Assembly: GCA_020073645.1 (NCBI GenBank)
Contig: JAIQET010000030.1
Coordinates: forward strand, 1-50,237
Origin: Terriglobia bacterium
GTDB lineage: Bacteria > Acidobacteriota > Terriglobia > Terriglobales > Acidobacteriaceae
DNA length: 50,237 nucleotides
Direction: 5' to 3'
Shown piece by piece: positions 9,327-16,934 of this stretch; positions within the stretch are counted from its first letter, which is position 1, and the number at the start of each line of letters is the position of its first letter. The position numbers were made by a program, and so were the translations under genes. Below the pieces are notes generated by a model that did not search any database, was not told the origin of the DNA, and was given only the letters and a program-made list of their open reading frames with translations.

Positions 9327-10526
9327 TCAGTTCAAACTCTCCACCACCATCGCAATCCCCTGCCCGCCGCCGATGCACGCCGTTCCCAGGCCGTACTTCT
9401 TCTTCCGCCGCCGCAGCTCGTAGAGCAAAGTAATGATCAACCGCGTTCCAGTCGCGCCCAGTGGATGTCCCAGCGCAATCGCGCCGCCGTTTACGTTAAC
9501 CTTCTCCCGATCCAACCCCAGCTCTTTCTCCACCGCCAGATACTGCGCCGCGAAGGCTTCGTTGACTTCGATCAAGTCAATGTAATCCAGGGTCAGCGCG
9601 GCTTTCTGGAGCGCGATCTTGGTCGCCGGAACCGGACCCCGTCCCATCAGCTTGGGATCCACCCCGGCAATTCCCCAGCTCACAATGCGGCCCAGCGGCT
9701 TCAGCCCTCGCTTTGAAGCCTCCTCCAGCGACATCATCACCACCGCCGCGCCGCCATCCACGATCCCGCTGGCATTGCCGGCGGTCACCGTGCCGTTCTT
9801 GCCGAACGCCGGTTTCAGCTTGGCCAGCCCTTCCATGGTGGTCTGCGCGCGCCGGTGATCGTCTTCCGTAAACATCTCGCCGCTCGGCTCACCCTTGCGA
9901 TCTTTCAGCGGCACCGGAACCAACTCCTCCTGCAGCCGCCCCGCCTTGTATGCCGCGTCGGCGCCCTGCTGCGAGCGCAGTGCGAACTCGTCCTGCATCT
10001 GCCGGGTAATGCCTTGCTGCTCTGCGTAAAGCTCGGCGGTGTTGGCCATATACAGCCCGCAGTAGCTGTCGAGCAGCGCAACCATCAGCGAATCTTCCAG
10101 CTTGCCGCCCGGTGCCAGCGTGAACCCGTCGCGCCCGCGGATCACGAACGGCGCTTGCGACATCGCTTCCATTCCGCCGGCCAGCACCACGTTGGCCTCG
10201 CCCACCATGATCATCTGGGCCGCGCTGACCATCGCCTGCATGCCCGACCCGCACAAACGATTCACCGTCAGCGCCGGCGTCTCGATGGACAAGCCTGCCC
10301 GCAGCCCCACGTGGCGCGCGCCATACAGCGCGTCCCCCGAAGTCTGCTGCGCATTGCCGAACACCGAGTGGTCGAATTCTTTGGGGTCAATCCCCGAACG
10401 CTCGATCGCTCCCTTGCTCGCAACCGCCCCCAGTTCCATTGCCGAAAAGTCCTTCAGCTTGCCGCAGTAACGGCCAAAGGGCGTACGCGCCCCACTTACG
10501 ATGGCAATATCACCTGGTTTCAACAT
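9327..10526 (-). CDS. Acetyl-CoA acetyltransferase (thiolase family)
   Basis: Thiolase interconverts acetoacetyl-CoA or 3-ketoacyl-CoA with acetyl-CoA. The 399-residue product is full length. The nucleophile Cys is in [11 protein letters not shown] (residue ~92). The NEAFAAQ loop, the GHPLGATG His and the second Cys in TACIGGGQG are all present. AGGA lies 5 nt before ATG 10526. It heads the thiolase-dehydrogenase-crotonase string on the minus strand. Biosynthetic and degradative thiolases cannot be separated from this sequence alone. Confidence 0.93.
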   Translation of the reverse strand: MLKPGDIAIVSGARTPFGRYCGKLKDFSAMELGAVASKGAIERSGIDPKEFDHSVFGNAQQTSGDALYGARHVGLRAGLSIETPALTVNRLCGSGMQAMVSAAQMIMVGEANVVLAGGMEAMSQAPFVIRGRDGFTLAPGGKLEDSLMVALLDSYCGLYMANTAELYAEQQGITRQMQDEFALRSQQGADAAYKAGRLQEELVPVPLKDRKGEPSGEMFTEDDHRRAQTTMEGLAKLKPAFGKNGTVTAGNASGIVDGGAAVVMMSLEEASKRGLKPLGRIVSWGIAGVDPKLMGRGPVPATKIALQKAALTLDYIDLIEVNEAFAAQYLAVEKELGLDREKVNVNGGAIALGHPLGATGTRLIITLLYELRRRKKKYGLGTACIGGGQGIAMVVESLN

Positions 10527-10620
10527 TGAAGTCCTGGGATCAGAAAAGTTCCGAATGGATCGCCAAACTGGTCAGTGTAACAGTGGGAAAGGGAATTGTG
10601 CCAGAAGGAGCATAGCAAGA

Positions 10621-10685
10621 TTGAATCATTGAGTCATTGAATCAATGTCGCATTCACGGAATGATTCAATGACTCAATGATTCAA
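10621..10685. repeat. Perfect 24-bp inverted repeat made of 3 x 8-nt units
   Basis: The left arm 10621-10644 is ttgaatca-ttgagtca-ttgaatca. The right arm 10662-10685 is its exact complement, with a 17-nt loop between. It starts 14 bp beyond the stop codon of the TPR-GAF gene (minus) and upstream of the thiolase gene. It is AT-rich against a GC-rich background. It could form a 24-bp hairpin and act as a transcript end or barrier, although no clear U-tract follows. Confidence 0.8.
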
Positions 10686-10698
10686 TTCTTCTGAGTTC

Positions 10699-13284
10699 TT
10701 ACGCGACCGCCGCGGTCGTCAACACCGCTGCCTGCGCGATCACTTTTCCTGCGCCTTGTGCGATGGCCGCATCCAGCGCCTGCTCGGCGCGATTGATGAC
10801 TTCGGTGACCATGTCTGCGGGATCGTACTGCGGCCGTACCACCGCTTCCGCCAGCCCTGCACTGAATGGAACCGATTCTTCTTTTTCCGGCATATGTACT
10901 TCGGTCAGCAGTTTGCGCAGCTTCTCCACCGCCAGCAACGCTTCCTTCTCGGCGGTTTCGCCCAGCATGATGGCCACCGTAGTGGTGCCGTAGCGAAAAG
11001 CAAGATCGTTTTGCCGGATATTGGCCGCAATCAGTTGCCCCAACCGCTGCATAGCCGATTCCACCGCTGATTCCCCGAACTCCTTCACCATGGCGGCGCT
11101 CTTGCCGAACTGCATCAGCAACACCGTCAGCGGCGTGGCCTGCTGCACCGTGCGGCGCGTTTCCGCCATCAGAAGGTCTAGGTAGGAAGCGCGCTTCAGC
11201 AGCCCTGATTTCTCATCAGTTACGGAAAGATTCTTCACCAGCCGTCGCAGGCCGGCATTGTTGAGCGCAATCACAATCTGCTCGCTGATGGTCTTCAGCA
11301 CTACGATGTCGCTGGAATGCCAGCCCCGCGGCGTAGTGTTCATCAGGATTAGCACGCCCATATGGTCGGTCCCATCGCTGAGCGGCAACGCGAGCAGCGA
11401 CGTCACCGCCAGACTGGCCACCGCTTCGGACGCCGCTTGCAACTCCGGCTCCGCTCCTGCATCCGCGATGGTCAGCGTTCCGCGGGCGATGGCCAAGTCC
11501 TGCACCGTAGCCACGACTTTCGCCAGCACCCCTGCTTCCCCCGCCGCCATGCCATCCGCGCAGTACTCTTTCACCGCTGTAGGCGGCAGCCCGGGTTTGC
11601 GCATGGCGACCACGCAGCGGCTCACCTTCCACTGTGCTCCGATTTCGTTCGCCCCTGTAGACATTACCGCATCGGCATTGCTCTGGCGGTACAGCTTGCG
11701 GGTGATCTCGGCGACCCGCGTGAAGCTGCGCACATCGGCGGCTTCGCTCGGCGCTGGCGCCGGAGCAGCCGGCGGCGTTACCGGAACCGGTGCCGGGGCA
11801 CTCGCCGCGGGTGCAGGGGGCGGCGCTGCTTCGTCGGCGTACCGCGAAGTCATGCCCGCCGCCATGTACAAGCGCTGCAAATCCTGGTTGCGCTCCTCCT
11901 CGTGCGGAAAAAGTTCCTGAATCCGCTGCAGCCGCTCAATCGCCTTGGACCGCATGCCGTACTGCACCAGGATCTCCGCCTGCAGCATCAGGTCCTGCAG
12001 GGTGGCGGAGCCCATCGTGGGTGATTCGCTGCGTGACACCTCCGGCACCGATTTGTTCATTGTGGTGAAGCGTGAGGCGATCACCTTGAAACGGCCGTCA
12101 TCAATCTTGCCGCGCAGCATTTCCAGCCGCTTCTGGTGCCCGGGTTCGTAGGCATCCACCTCGGCCGCCCGGTCCAAGCACTCGGCAGCCTTGGGATAGT
12201 TCCCCATGCCGTAATGGAGATCGAACAGCTTGAGCAAAGTCTGGCAGTAGTCCGCCTCGCGGTTGGAGGAGTTGAACAGCTCGCTCATGAACTCCAGCAC
12301 ATCGGGCGACGCCCGGTGGCTGGAGGCCGTATCCTGCATCAGCGCTACGAACGCGCGGCGCTCGCCGCGGCGGCGTTGGAACTGCTCCAGCTTGCGCGCC
12401 AGAGCCACCGCCTCCGCATCCTGCTGCGCATCAATCAGCAAACCGATCAGGTTGGTCACGTCGGGCACGCGCGAAGGATTCTGCTCAAACAGTTGCCACA
12501 TCAGGGGCTCGGCTTCGCTCAGCCGGTTGGCCGCGATCAGGGCCTTGGCATAGGTTTCAGTCAGTTCCGGCGAGGCCGCCCCCGCCTGCGCCAGGGGCTC
12601 CAGAACAAAGATGGCGGCTCCCACCTGGCCTTGCGCCATCAGACTCTTGCCGTAGGCCAGCGCAATCCTGATGTCGCTGGAGTCTTCCCCATAGGCGCGC
12701 TCGAACCATTGTGCCGCGCTGCCTCCCGAGGCTTGGATCGCCTCGGCCAGTTGCAAAAAGGCCGCCGCAGCTTCTTTGTGCTCGCCGACCTCCGAGCAAA
12801 GTTCCCCCAGGCGCAGAAGATTTCGTTCGCCGGATTCGAGCGCCACAATGCGCTTCAGCACCGTGAGCGAGTCCGGTTTCCGTCCCTGTCTGGTCACCTC
12901 TTCCAGCGCATTTTCGTAGGTCTCAACCGCCAGCTTGCGGTTGGTGTTCTCCAGGATTTGCCCGAAGCGCACCCTCTGGTGCCAGGTGGGATTTACATAG
13001 CGGGACAGCTTCTTGTAGGTCAGGCTGGCGCGGATGGCATCGTCATATTCGACCTGCCGCTCGAACAACTCGCCCAGCAGCTTGACTGCCTCGGAGGTGC
13101 GTTGCAGCGACAGGCAAAGGTCGGCGGCCATTTGGCGCACCGTATCGTTGTCCGCATCAACCTGCAGAATTTCCAGGTACTCGTCCAGCGCCTCGGAAGT
13201 CTTCCCTCTCTGTAGAAGCCTTTCCGCACGCTCCACGCGTTTGGCGATCTCGGCTCGGTCCACTCGGTTGGGCGTGTCTGACAT
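10699..13284 (-). CDS. TPR-GAF-degenerate GGDEF protein
   Basis: An 861-residue cytoplasmic protein with no signal peptide. Residues ~10-470 are helical TPR-like repeats (RVERAERLLQRGKTSEALDEYLEIL..). A Pro/Ala-rich linker follows near 490-515. Next comes a GAF-like domain (MSTGANEIGAQWKVSRCVVAMR.. to ..LKTISEQIVIALNNA). The C-terminal ~165 residues align with a diguanylate cyclase fold: SVTDEKSGLLKRASYLDLLMAE, then RYGTTTVAIMLGET where active enzymes have RYGGDEF. The catalytic signature is therefore lost. The RxxD inhibitory-site motif (RQND, five residues earlier) is kept, which suggests c-di-GMP binding rather than synthesis; this is inference. The start at ATG 13284 was chosen because the upstream extension has only a TTG. 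Confidence 0.85.
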   Translation of the reverse strand: MSDTPNRVDRAEIAKRVERAERLLQRGKTSEALDEYLEILQVDADNDTVRQMAADLCLSLQRTSEAVKLLGELFERQVEYDDAIRASLTYKKLSRYVNPTWHQRVRFGQILENTNRKLAVETYENALEEVTRQGRKPDSLTVLKRIVALESGERNLLRLGELCSEVGEHKEAAAAFLQLAEAIQASGGSAAQWFERAYGEDSSDIRIALAYGKSLMAQGQVGAAIFVLEPLAQAGAASPELTETYAKALIAANRLSEAEPLMWQLFEQNPSRVPDVTNLIGLLIDAQQDAEAVALARKLEQFQRRRGERRAFVALMQDTASSHRASPDVLEFMSELFNSSNREADYCQTLLKLFDLHYGMGNYPKAAECLDRAAEVDAYEPGHQKRLEMLRGKIDDGRFKVIASRFTTMNKSVPEVSRSESPTMGSATLQDLMLQAEILVQYGMRSKAIERLQRIQELFPHEEERNQDLQRLYMAAGMTSRYADEAAPPPAPAASAPAPVPVTPPAAPAPAPSEAADVRSFTRVAEITRKLYRQSNADAVMSTGANEIGAQWKVSRCVVAMRKPGLPPTAVKEYCADGMAAGEAGVLAKVVATVQDLAIARGTLTIADAGAEPELQAASEAVASLAVTSLLALPLSDGTDHMGVLILMNTTPRGWHSSDIVVLKTISEQIVIALNNAGLRRLVKNLSVTDEKSGLLKRASYLDLLMAETRRTVQQATPLTVLLMQFGKSAAMVKEFGESAVESAMQRLGQLIAANIRQNDLAFRYGTTTVAIMLGETAEKEALLAVEKLRKLLTEVHMPEKEESVPFSAGLAEAVVRPQYDPADMVTEVINRAEQALDAAIAQGAGKVIAQAAVLTTAAVA

Positions 13285-13393
13285 GAGAGATGTCGGTGCG
13301 GAGTAACCCACTGAAATTATCGGCGGTGGTTTCCCACCCGGCAACGAAGTAACGGCCGACCCCGATTACGAAGGTCATCTCCACAATAACCCT

Positions 13394-13421
13394 TTGGGAA
13401 TAAACCAGATTCTGGTATAGG
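13394..13421 (+). promoter_or_regulatory. Candidate promoter of the APC permease gene
   Basis: TTGGGA (13394-13399), a 16-nt spacer and TATAGG (13416-13421) lie directly before ATG 13428. A start point 6-7 nt after the -10 would fall on or next to the ATG, implying a leaderless transcript. An AGGTG overlaps the -10 and could alternatively serve as Shine-Dalgarno on a longer transcript. Confidence 0.45.
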
Positions 13422-13427
13422 TGCCGC

Positions 13428-14783
13428 ATGCCCGTGGCCCAGCAGACCAACCAGGAGCAGGGGCTCCGCCACCAGCTCAGCGCCGGCCAAATGGCTATGG
13501 TCGCGGTGGGCGGCTCCATCGGCACCGGACTTCTGCTGGGCTCCGCCGCCGCCCTCGAGATCGCCGGCCCGGGTGTCATCCTCAGCTACGCCTTGGCAGC
13601 CTTCATCAACTTCACCGTCGCCATGGCATTGGGAGAACTGTCCAGCATGCACCCCGCGGCTGGCTCCTTCGGGGTTTACGGCGAACTTTATCTCAATGCC
13701 TGGGCCGGATTCATCTCACGCGCCGGATACTGGGCCGCCATCGCCATGTCAGTGGGTGTGGACCTGGTCGCTTCCGCCACCTACATGGCGTACTGGTTCC
13801 CTGCGGTGCCTGCGCTGTTATGGGTGGTGGCCTTCTCCGCTCTGCTGCTGCTCATCAATCTGCGCAGCGTGGGCTCCTACGGACGGTTCGAGTACTGGTT
13901 CGCCATGATCAAGGTGGTGACCATCCTGGCCTTCATCGTGATCGGCGCGGGTTTGCTGCTCAGCCACCAGGTGGCGCCGCAATACACCGCCCAGGGTGGC
14001 TTCTTCCCCAAGGGAGCACTCGCCCCGCTGCTCGCCATGGCCTTCGCCTTGTACACCTTTGGCGGGGTCGAGATGGTCGCGATTACCACCGGGGAATCGC
14101 GGTCCGCCGGAGAGATTCCCCGCGCCGTGCGCCTCACTTTTGGCGTCCTCACCTTTGTCTATTTAGGCGCCATCACCGTGCTGGTTGGAGTGATGCCCTG
14201 GAACCGGGCCGGAGTCACCGAGAGCCCCTTTGTCAGCGTCTTTCGCCACGCCAACCTCCCGGCCGCCCCTCACCTGATGAACTTCGTGGTTCTCACCGCG
14301 GCGCTGTCCGGCGCCAATGCCGCGCTGTACGTTTCCTCGCGCATGCTGTTTTCGCTCGCTCGGCGCGGCTGGGCTCCCGTCGCGCTCGGCCGTTTGAACG
14401 CCGCGGGATCGCCCCGGTCCGCCCTGCTGGCCTCATCCTTCGGAATCGTGGTCGCCCTGGTGCTGGAGAAATGGGCCCCCAAGGACGCCTTCGTCTACAT
14501 TCTGGGCGCTGCCTTGTGCGGCTTGATGCTCTCCTGGCTGGTCTCCCTCGCCGCGCACGCGGTCTTTCGCCATCGCCTCACCCCGGAGGAGGTGCGAAAC
14601 CTCCCCATGCGCTCGCCGGGCGGAGCCTGGCTCTCGGTCGTCGGCCTCATCCTGGTGTGCATCGCCATGGCGGAAACCTGGTCCGGTTCGCACCTGGCCC
14701 TGCTCAGCAGCGCGGTGTACCTGGTTGTGCTCACCGCCGCCTACCTGCTGATCAGGACCCGCGGCCAAGCTGCAAGCAACTGA
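13428..14783 (+). CDS. APC-superfamily amino acid permease
   Basis: A 451-residue inner-membrane transporter of the amino acid-polyamine-organocation superfamily, close to the GABA/basic/aromatic amino acid permease group. About twelve hydrophobic segments are visible. The first carries the glycine-rich substrate motif MVAVGGSIGTGLLLGS, and the second-third region has YALAAFINFTVAMALGELS. GGVEMVAITTGES and SGANAALYVSSRMLFSLAR are characteristic APC segments. It diverges from the TPR-GAF gene and is followed by the 7-nt array. The substrate is not determined. Confidence 0.9.
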   Translation: MPVAQQTNQEQGLRHQLSAGQMAMVAVGGSIGTGLLLGSAAALEIAGPGVILSYALAAFINFTVAMALGELSSMHPAAGSFGVYGELYLNAWAGFISRAGYWAAIAMSVGVDLVASATYMAYWFPAVPALLWVVAFSALLLLINLRSVGSYGRFEYWFAMIKVVTILAFIVIGAGLLLSHQVAPQYTAQGGFFPKGALAPLLAMAFALYTFGGVEMVAITTGESRSAGEIPRAVRLTFGVLTFVYLGAITVLVGVMPWNRAGVTESPFVSVFRHANLPAAPHLMNFVVLTAALSGANAALYVSSRMLFSLARRGWAPVALGRLNAAGSPRSALLASSFGIVVALVLEKWAPKDAFVYILGAALCGLMLSWLVSLAAHAVFRHRLTPEEVRNLPMRSPGGAWLSVVGLILVCIAMAETWSGSHLALLSSAVYLVVLTAAYLLIRTRGQAASN

Positions 14784-14809
14784 GAACCGGGAACCAGGAA
14801 CCGAGAACT
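14782..14809. repeat. 4 x 7-nt tandem array (GAGAACY family), copy 2
   Basis: Four 7-mers, gagaacc-gggaacc-aggaacc-gagaact. The array begins inside the stop codon of the permease gene (TGA 14781-14783). The surrounding 33 nt match 5433-5465 at 29 positions. Confidence 0.75.
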
Positions 14810-14896
14810 GATTTTATTAGTGAGAGACCGAGGGAACTCCCGCCAATTATCATGCCCGGCGATCCGCCGCTTCCCAAACCCGCCAATGAAGCGAGA

Positions 14897-15022
14897 TCAA
14901 GCGCCCGGCTTGACAGTGCCTTCCAAATACTTCCGTACGGTCGCTTGCGCAAGCGCCAGGGTAGCGTCCGCAGTACCGATGAGTGAGAACCGTGCTACCG
15001 TCCCGGCTGGTTCCGGGCCCAC
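14897..15022 (-). CDS. Candidate small ORF downstream of cytochrome c (41 residues)
   Basis: A GTG at 15020-15022 opens a 41-codon frame (VGPEPAGTVARFSLIGTADA.. ending EGTVKPGA) directly after the cytochrome c stop. AGGGGG lies 7 nt upstream. The predicted product is Ala/Thr-rich with a helix-like LALAQATVRKYLEG segment. No family was recognised. It may be a real short gene, or a remnant of a longer gene or of the cytochrome's 3' end. Confidence 0.25.
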   Translation of the reverse strand: MGPEPAGTVARFSLIGTADATLALAQATVRKYLEGTVKPGA

Positions 15023-15035
15023 CGGGATTCCCCCT

Positions 15036-15461
15036 TCACTTGGCCTGAATCGCCTTGATGTAATCGGTAAGATTCCTGATGCGGCGGTCGGCTGCTGCCT
15101 GGTCCACACCGGGCATAGCGAGGAACGCAGGACCCCAGGTGGGCATCTCTCTGGAGCCATGCGCGGCCGTGGCCTGGTTGCCATGGATCGCCTTGTACAC
15201 GTCATCGTAGCGGAACTTCCCGTGATTTCGCGCGGACAAAGCGGTGAGGTCGGGGGGTTGCACCTTGAGCGAAATCGCCGCTGGGCCCGCTCCTTTGGCA
15301 TCGTCCCCATGGCAGGAGGCACAGTGCTCCATGAACAACGCCTTGCCCGCTGCGATCGACTGCCCATGGCTCTGGCCTTTCCGGGATTTCACCGGTTCGG
15401 CCGCCGCAAGGCCAACCGCCAGGAGCAGCAGCCAAACCCAAAACAGGACACGCCAACGCAC
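15036..15461 (-). CDS. Small secreted monohaem cytochrome c
   Basis: A class I c-type cytochrome of 141 residues if it starts at the GTG at 15459-15461, where GGAGAGG lies 8 nt upstream. The frame is open to 15527 with weaker initiation. The signal peptide is VRWRVLFWVWLLLLAVGLAAA. The haem site is CASCH, after AGKALFMEH. The likely axial Met is in SREMPTWGP, and the C-terminal helix is IRNLTDYIKAIQ. It is a periplasmic electron carrier. It lies between the permease and the small beta-barrel gene, about 3 kb from the cytochrome operon at 18.4-21.4 kb. Confidence 0.88.
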   Translation of the reverse strand: MRWRVLFWVWLLLLAVGLAAAEPVKSRKGQSHGQSIAAGKALFMEHCASCHGDDAKGAGPAAISLKVQPPDLTALSARNHGKFRYDDVYKAIHGNQATAAHGSREMPTWGPAFLAMPGVDQAAADRRIRNLTDYIKAIQAK

Positions 15462-15715
15462 AGTCTGTCCCTCTCCGTTCAGTATGGATGAATCGTAGTT
15501 TACAGCGTGGTATCGGTTCAACTTCACCCCCTTGCCCCTGCAAAGCCCGATGGGGTCATCCTAGCCCTAAACCCATTTTGCAACTTACGTAGGTAACCCT
15601 TCCCAAAGCCGGAACTCCTCACGCTGAGACGTGACTCGAATCACAACCTTGGACCTCCGTACTGACTAGCATGGTGCTGCAGGAGTTTATTGCTGTTGCA
15701 AAAGATTGCACAGTT

Positions 15716-15721
15716 TATAAT
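15716..15721 (+). promoter_or_regulatory. Candidate -10 box (TATAAT) of the beta-barrel gene
   Basis: A perfect TATAAT 49 nt upstream of ATG 15771, inside an AT-rich stretch. A TTGCTG or TTGCAA occurs upstream at non-ideal spacing (20 or 14 nt). Unlike several other genes here, this one has a conventional leader with a strong Shine-Dalgarno (TAGGAGGAGAGC). Confidence 0.45.
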
Positions 15722-15770
15722 TCAGAGCAGCAACACTCTTACACCAAACTGTAAATATTAGGAGGAGAGC

Positions 15771-16301
15771 ATGTTTCGCTTCCTTGGTCTGGTCATTTCC
15801 CTATTGCTGGTTTTCTCGTTGATCGCCGTCGGTCAAGACAATCCCAAAGCGGAGATCTTCGGTGGCTACCAGTACACCCGCGTGAACCCTGGACATGGTG
15901 TGGACAGCCTCAACTTGAACGGCTGGAATGCCTCAGTCAGCGGGTACTTTACCAAGTACTTGGGCATTAGCGGCGATTTCAGCGGCGCCTATGGCACCCC
16001 GTTCGGAGTCAGCACGAAGTTGCACACCTTCATGTTCGGGCCAATCGTGCACTTCCCCAATAGTTCCAAAATCACACCTTTCGCACATGCGCTGTTTGGC
16101 GGTGCACATCTCAACGCCTCGGCGTTTGAGCTCTCCGGTGCGCAAACCAAGTTTGCCTGGGCGGCCGGTGGGGGGCTCGATGCGAACCTCAACTCCAGGT
16201 TTGCTGTGCGCCTGGCGCAGGTTGATTTTCTGCAGACGCGCTTCGTCGACCTTACTCAGAACAATTTCCGGTACTCTGCCGGAATCGTAATCAAGTTCTG
16301 A
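15771..16301 (+). CDS. Small outer-membrane beta-barrel protein
   Basis: A 176-residue secreted protein with signal peptide MFRFLGLVISLLLVFSLIAVG. It has the alternating pattern of an eight-stranded OmpA/opacity-type barrel: AEIFGGYQYTRVNPG, GWNASVSGYFTKYLGISGDFSG, HTFMFGPIVHF, TPFAHALFGGAH, FAWAAGGGLDANL and the final strand FRYSAGIVIKF with C-terminal Phe. AGGAGGAG lies about 4 nt before the ATG. It appears monocistronic, with a promoter upstream and hairpins downstream. The function is unknown; such barrels are common surface proteins. Confidence 0.8.
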   Translation: MFRFLGLVISLLLVFSLIAVGQDNPKAEIFGGYQYTRVNPGHGVDSLNLNGWNASVSGYFTKYLGISGDFSGAYGTPFGVSTKLHTFMFGPIVHFPNSSKITPFAHALFGGAHLNASAFELSGAQTKFAWAAGGGLDANLNSRFAVRLAQVDFLQTRFVDLTQNNFRYSAGIVIKF

Positions 16302-16636
16302 AAGCACGAACAGGGCGGGTGACCCACCCGCATATTCGGAGTACATCTGCCCTGCTTTCGCAAAAAGCCGTCCCGAGGGGGACGGCTTTAGGCCCTCAGG
16401 CACACCCAGGGGGGGCCAAACTTGACGTTGCCGAACCACGCAGGGGAAAAACTGCCTTACCGTACACCACCATCTTGATTTTTATTTTCAGAGACTTGCA
16501 AATGCCAATGTGGCTGGGCAGTCAAGTCTCCACCCTCGCCCGCGAAGCTTAGCGCTACCGTCCGGTAGACCGCCGGGGCTCGTCGGAAAAGGATGCATCG
16601 AAGGGGTCGCGGGCGGAGGCGGGAGAACGCCTCCTG
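16302..16636. other. Spacer after the beta-barrel gene
   Basis: This 335-bp spacer holds a GCGGGTG-ACC-CACCCGC hairpin (16315-16331) and a stronger hairpin at 16364-16389 (listed separately). It then runs into the frame of the sigma-factor fragment, which is open from a stop near 16550 but has no ATG. Nothing else was recognised. Confidence 0.5.
16364..16389 (+). terminator. Hairpin terminator candidate after the beta-barrel gene
   Basis: AAAGCCGTCCC-gagg-GGGACGGCTTT forms an 11-bp stem with a 4-nt loop, 63 nt past the stop. Only three Ts follow on the plus strand, so efficiency is uncertain. Confidence 0.5.
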
Positions 16637-16792
16637 GTGCAGGCTGCCCAAGAAGACCCCGCCCGGTTCGCTGAGCATTACGAGAACAATTTTGAGCGCG
16701 TGTATGCCTTCATCGCACGTCGCGTCCACGACCGCGATGTGGCCGAGGACTTGACCTCCGACGTATTCCACAAGGCGCTGGCCAATCTTGCG
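16637..16792 (+). pseudogene. ECF sigma factor, N-terminal fragment (region 2 only)
   Basis: From a GTG at 16637 the frame reads VQAAQEDPARFAEHYENN, then VYAFIARRVHDRDVAEDL and TSDVFHKALANL. This is a typical ECF sigma-70 region 2. At about 16790 the homology stops; region 2.4, the linker and region 4 are all missing. The frame continues as Pro/Thr/Arg-rich sequence without family character to 16924. It is a truncated gene, joined directly to the tail of a different gene. Confidence 0.7.
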
Positions 16793-16911
16793 GGACTGGC
16801 GCAACCTCAATCTCCCCGCCCACCGACCAGCCCTACGGCGACCGCAGCGCTGGGGTTCGAGATCCGTTCGGCAACCAGTGGTACCTCGCGACGCACATCA
16901 AGGATGTTTAA
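16793..16911 (+). pseudogene. VOC/PhnB-like protein, C-terminal fragment
   Basis: In another frame from the sigma fragment, codons up to the TAA at 16909-16911 read GATSISPPTDQPYGDRSAG followed by VRDPFGNQWYLATHIKDV. This is the standard end of a PhnB/glyoxalase-like (VOC) protein, with DQxYGDR and DPFGxxW. There is no start and nothing of the first ~100 residues. The abrupt join to the sigma fragment points to a deletion. Confidence 0.65.
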
Positions 16912-16921
16912 GAAAAGACGC

Positions 16922-16927
16922 TAGAAT
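16922..16927 (+). promoter_or_regulatory. Candidate -10 box (TAGAAT) for the BNR protein gene
   Basis: TAGAAT ends 7 nt before ATG 16935, so a start point would fall at or next to the ATG. It lies just after the VOC fragment's stop. No convincing -35 was identified. Confidence 0.35.
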
Positions 16928-16934
16928 CGGAGCC

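Noticed and set aside
12136..13215. 359-codon ORF antisense to the TPR-GAF gene
   Set aside because: A mirror frame of helical TPR coding sequence, with no start signal and no domain.
13421..14986. 521-codon plus-strand ORF over the permease gene
   Set aside because: It is a different frame of the APC permease; its product is Arg/Pro/His-rich without domains, while the permease frame has clear membrane segments.
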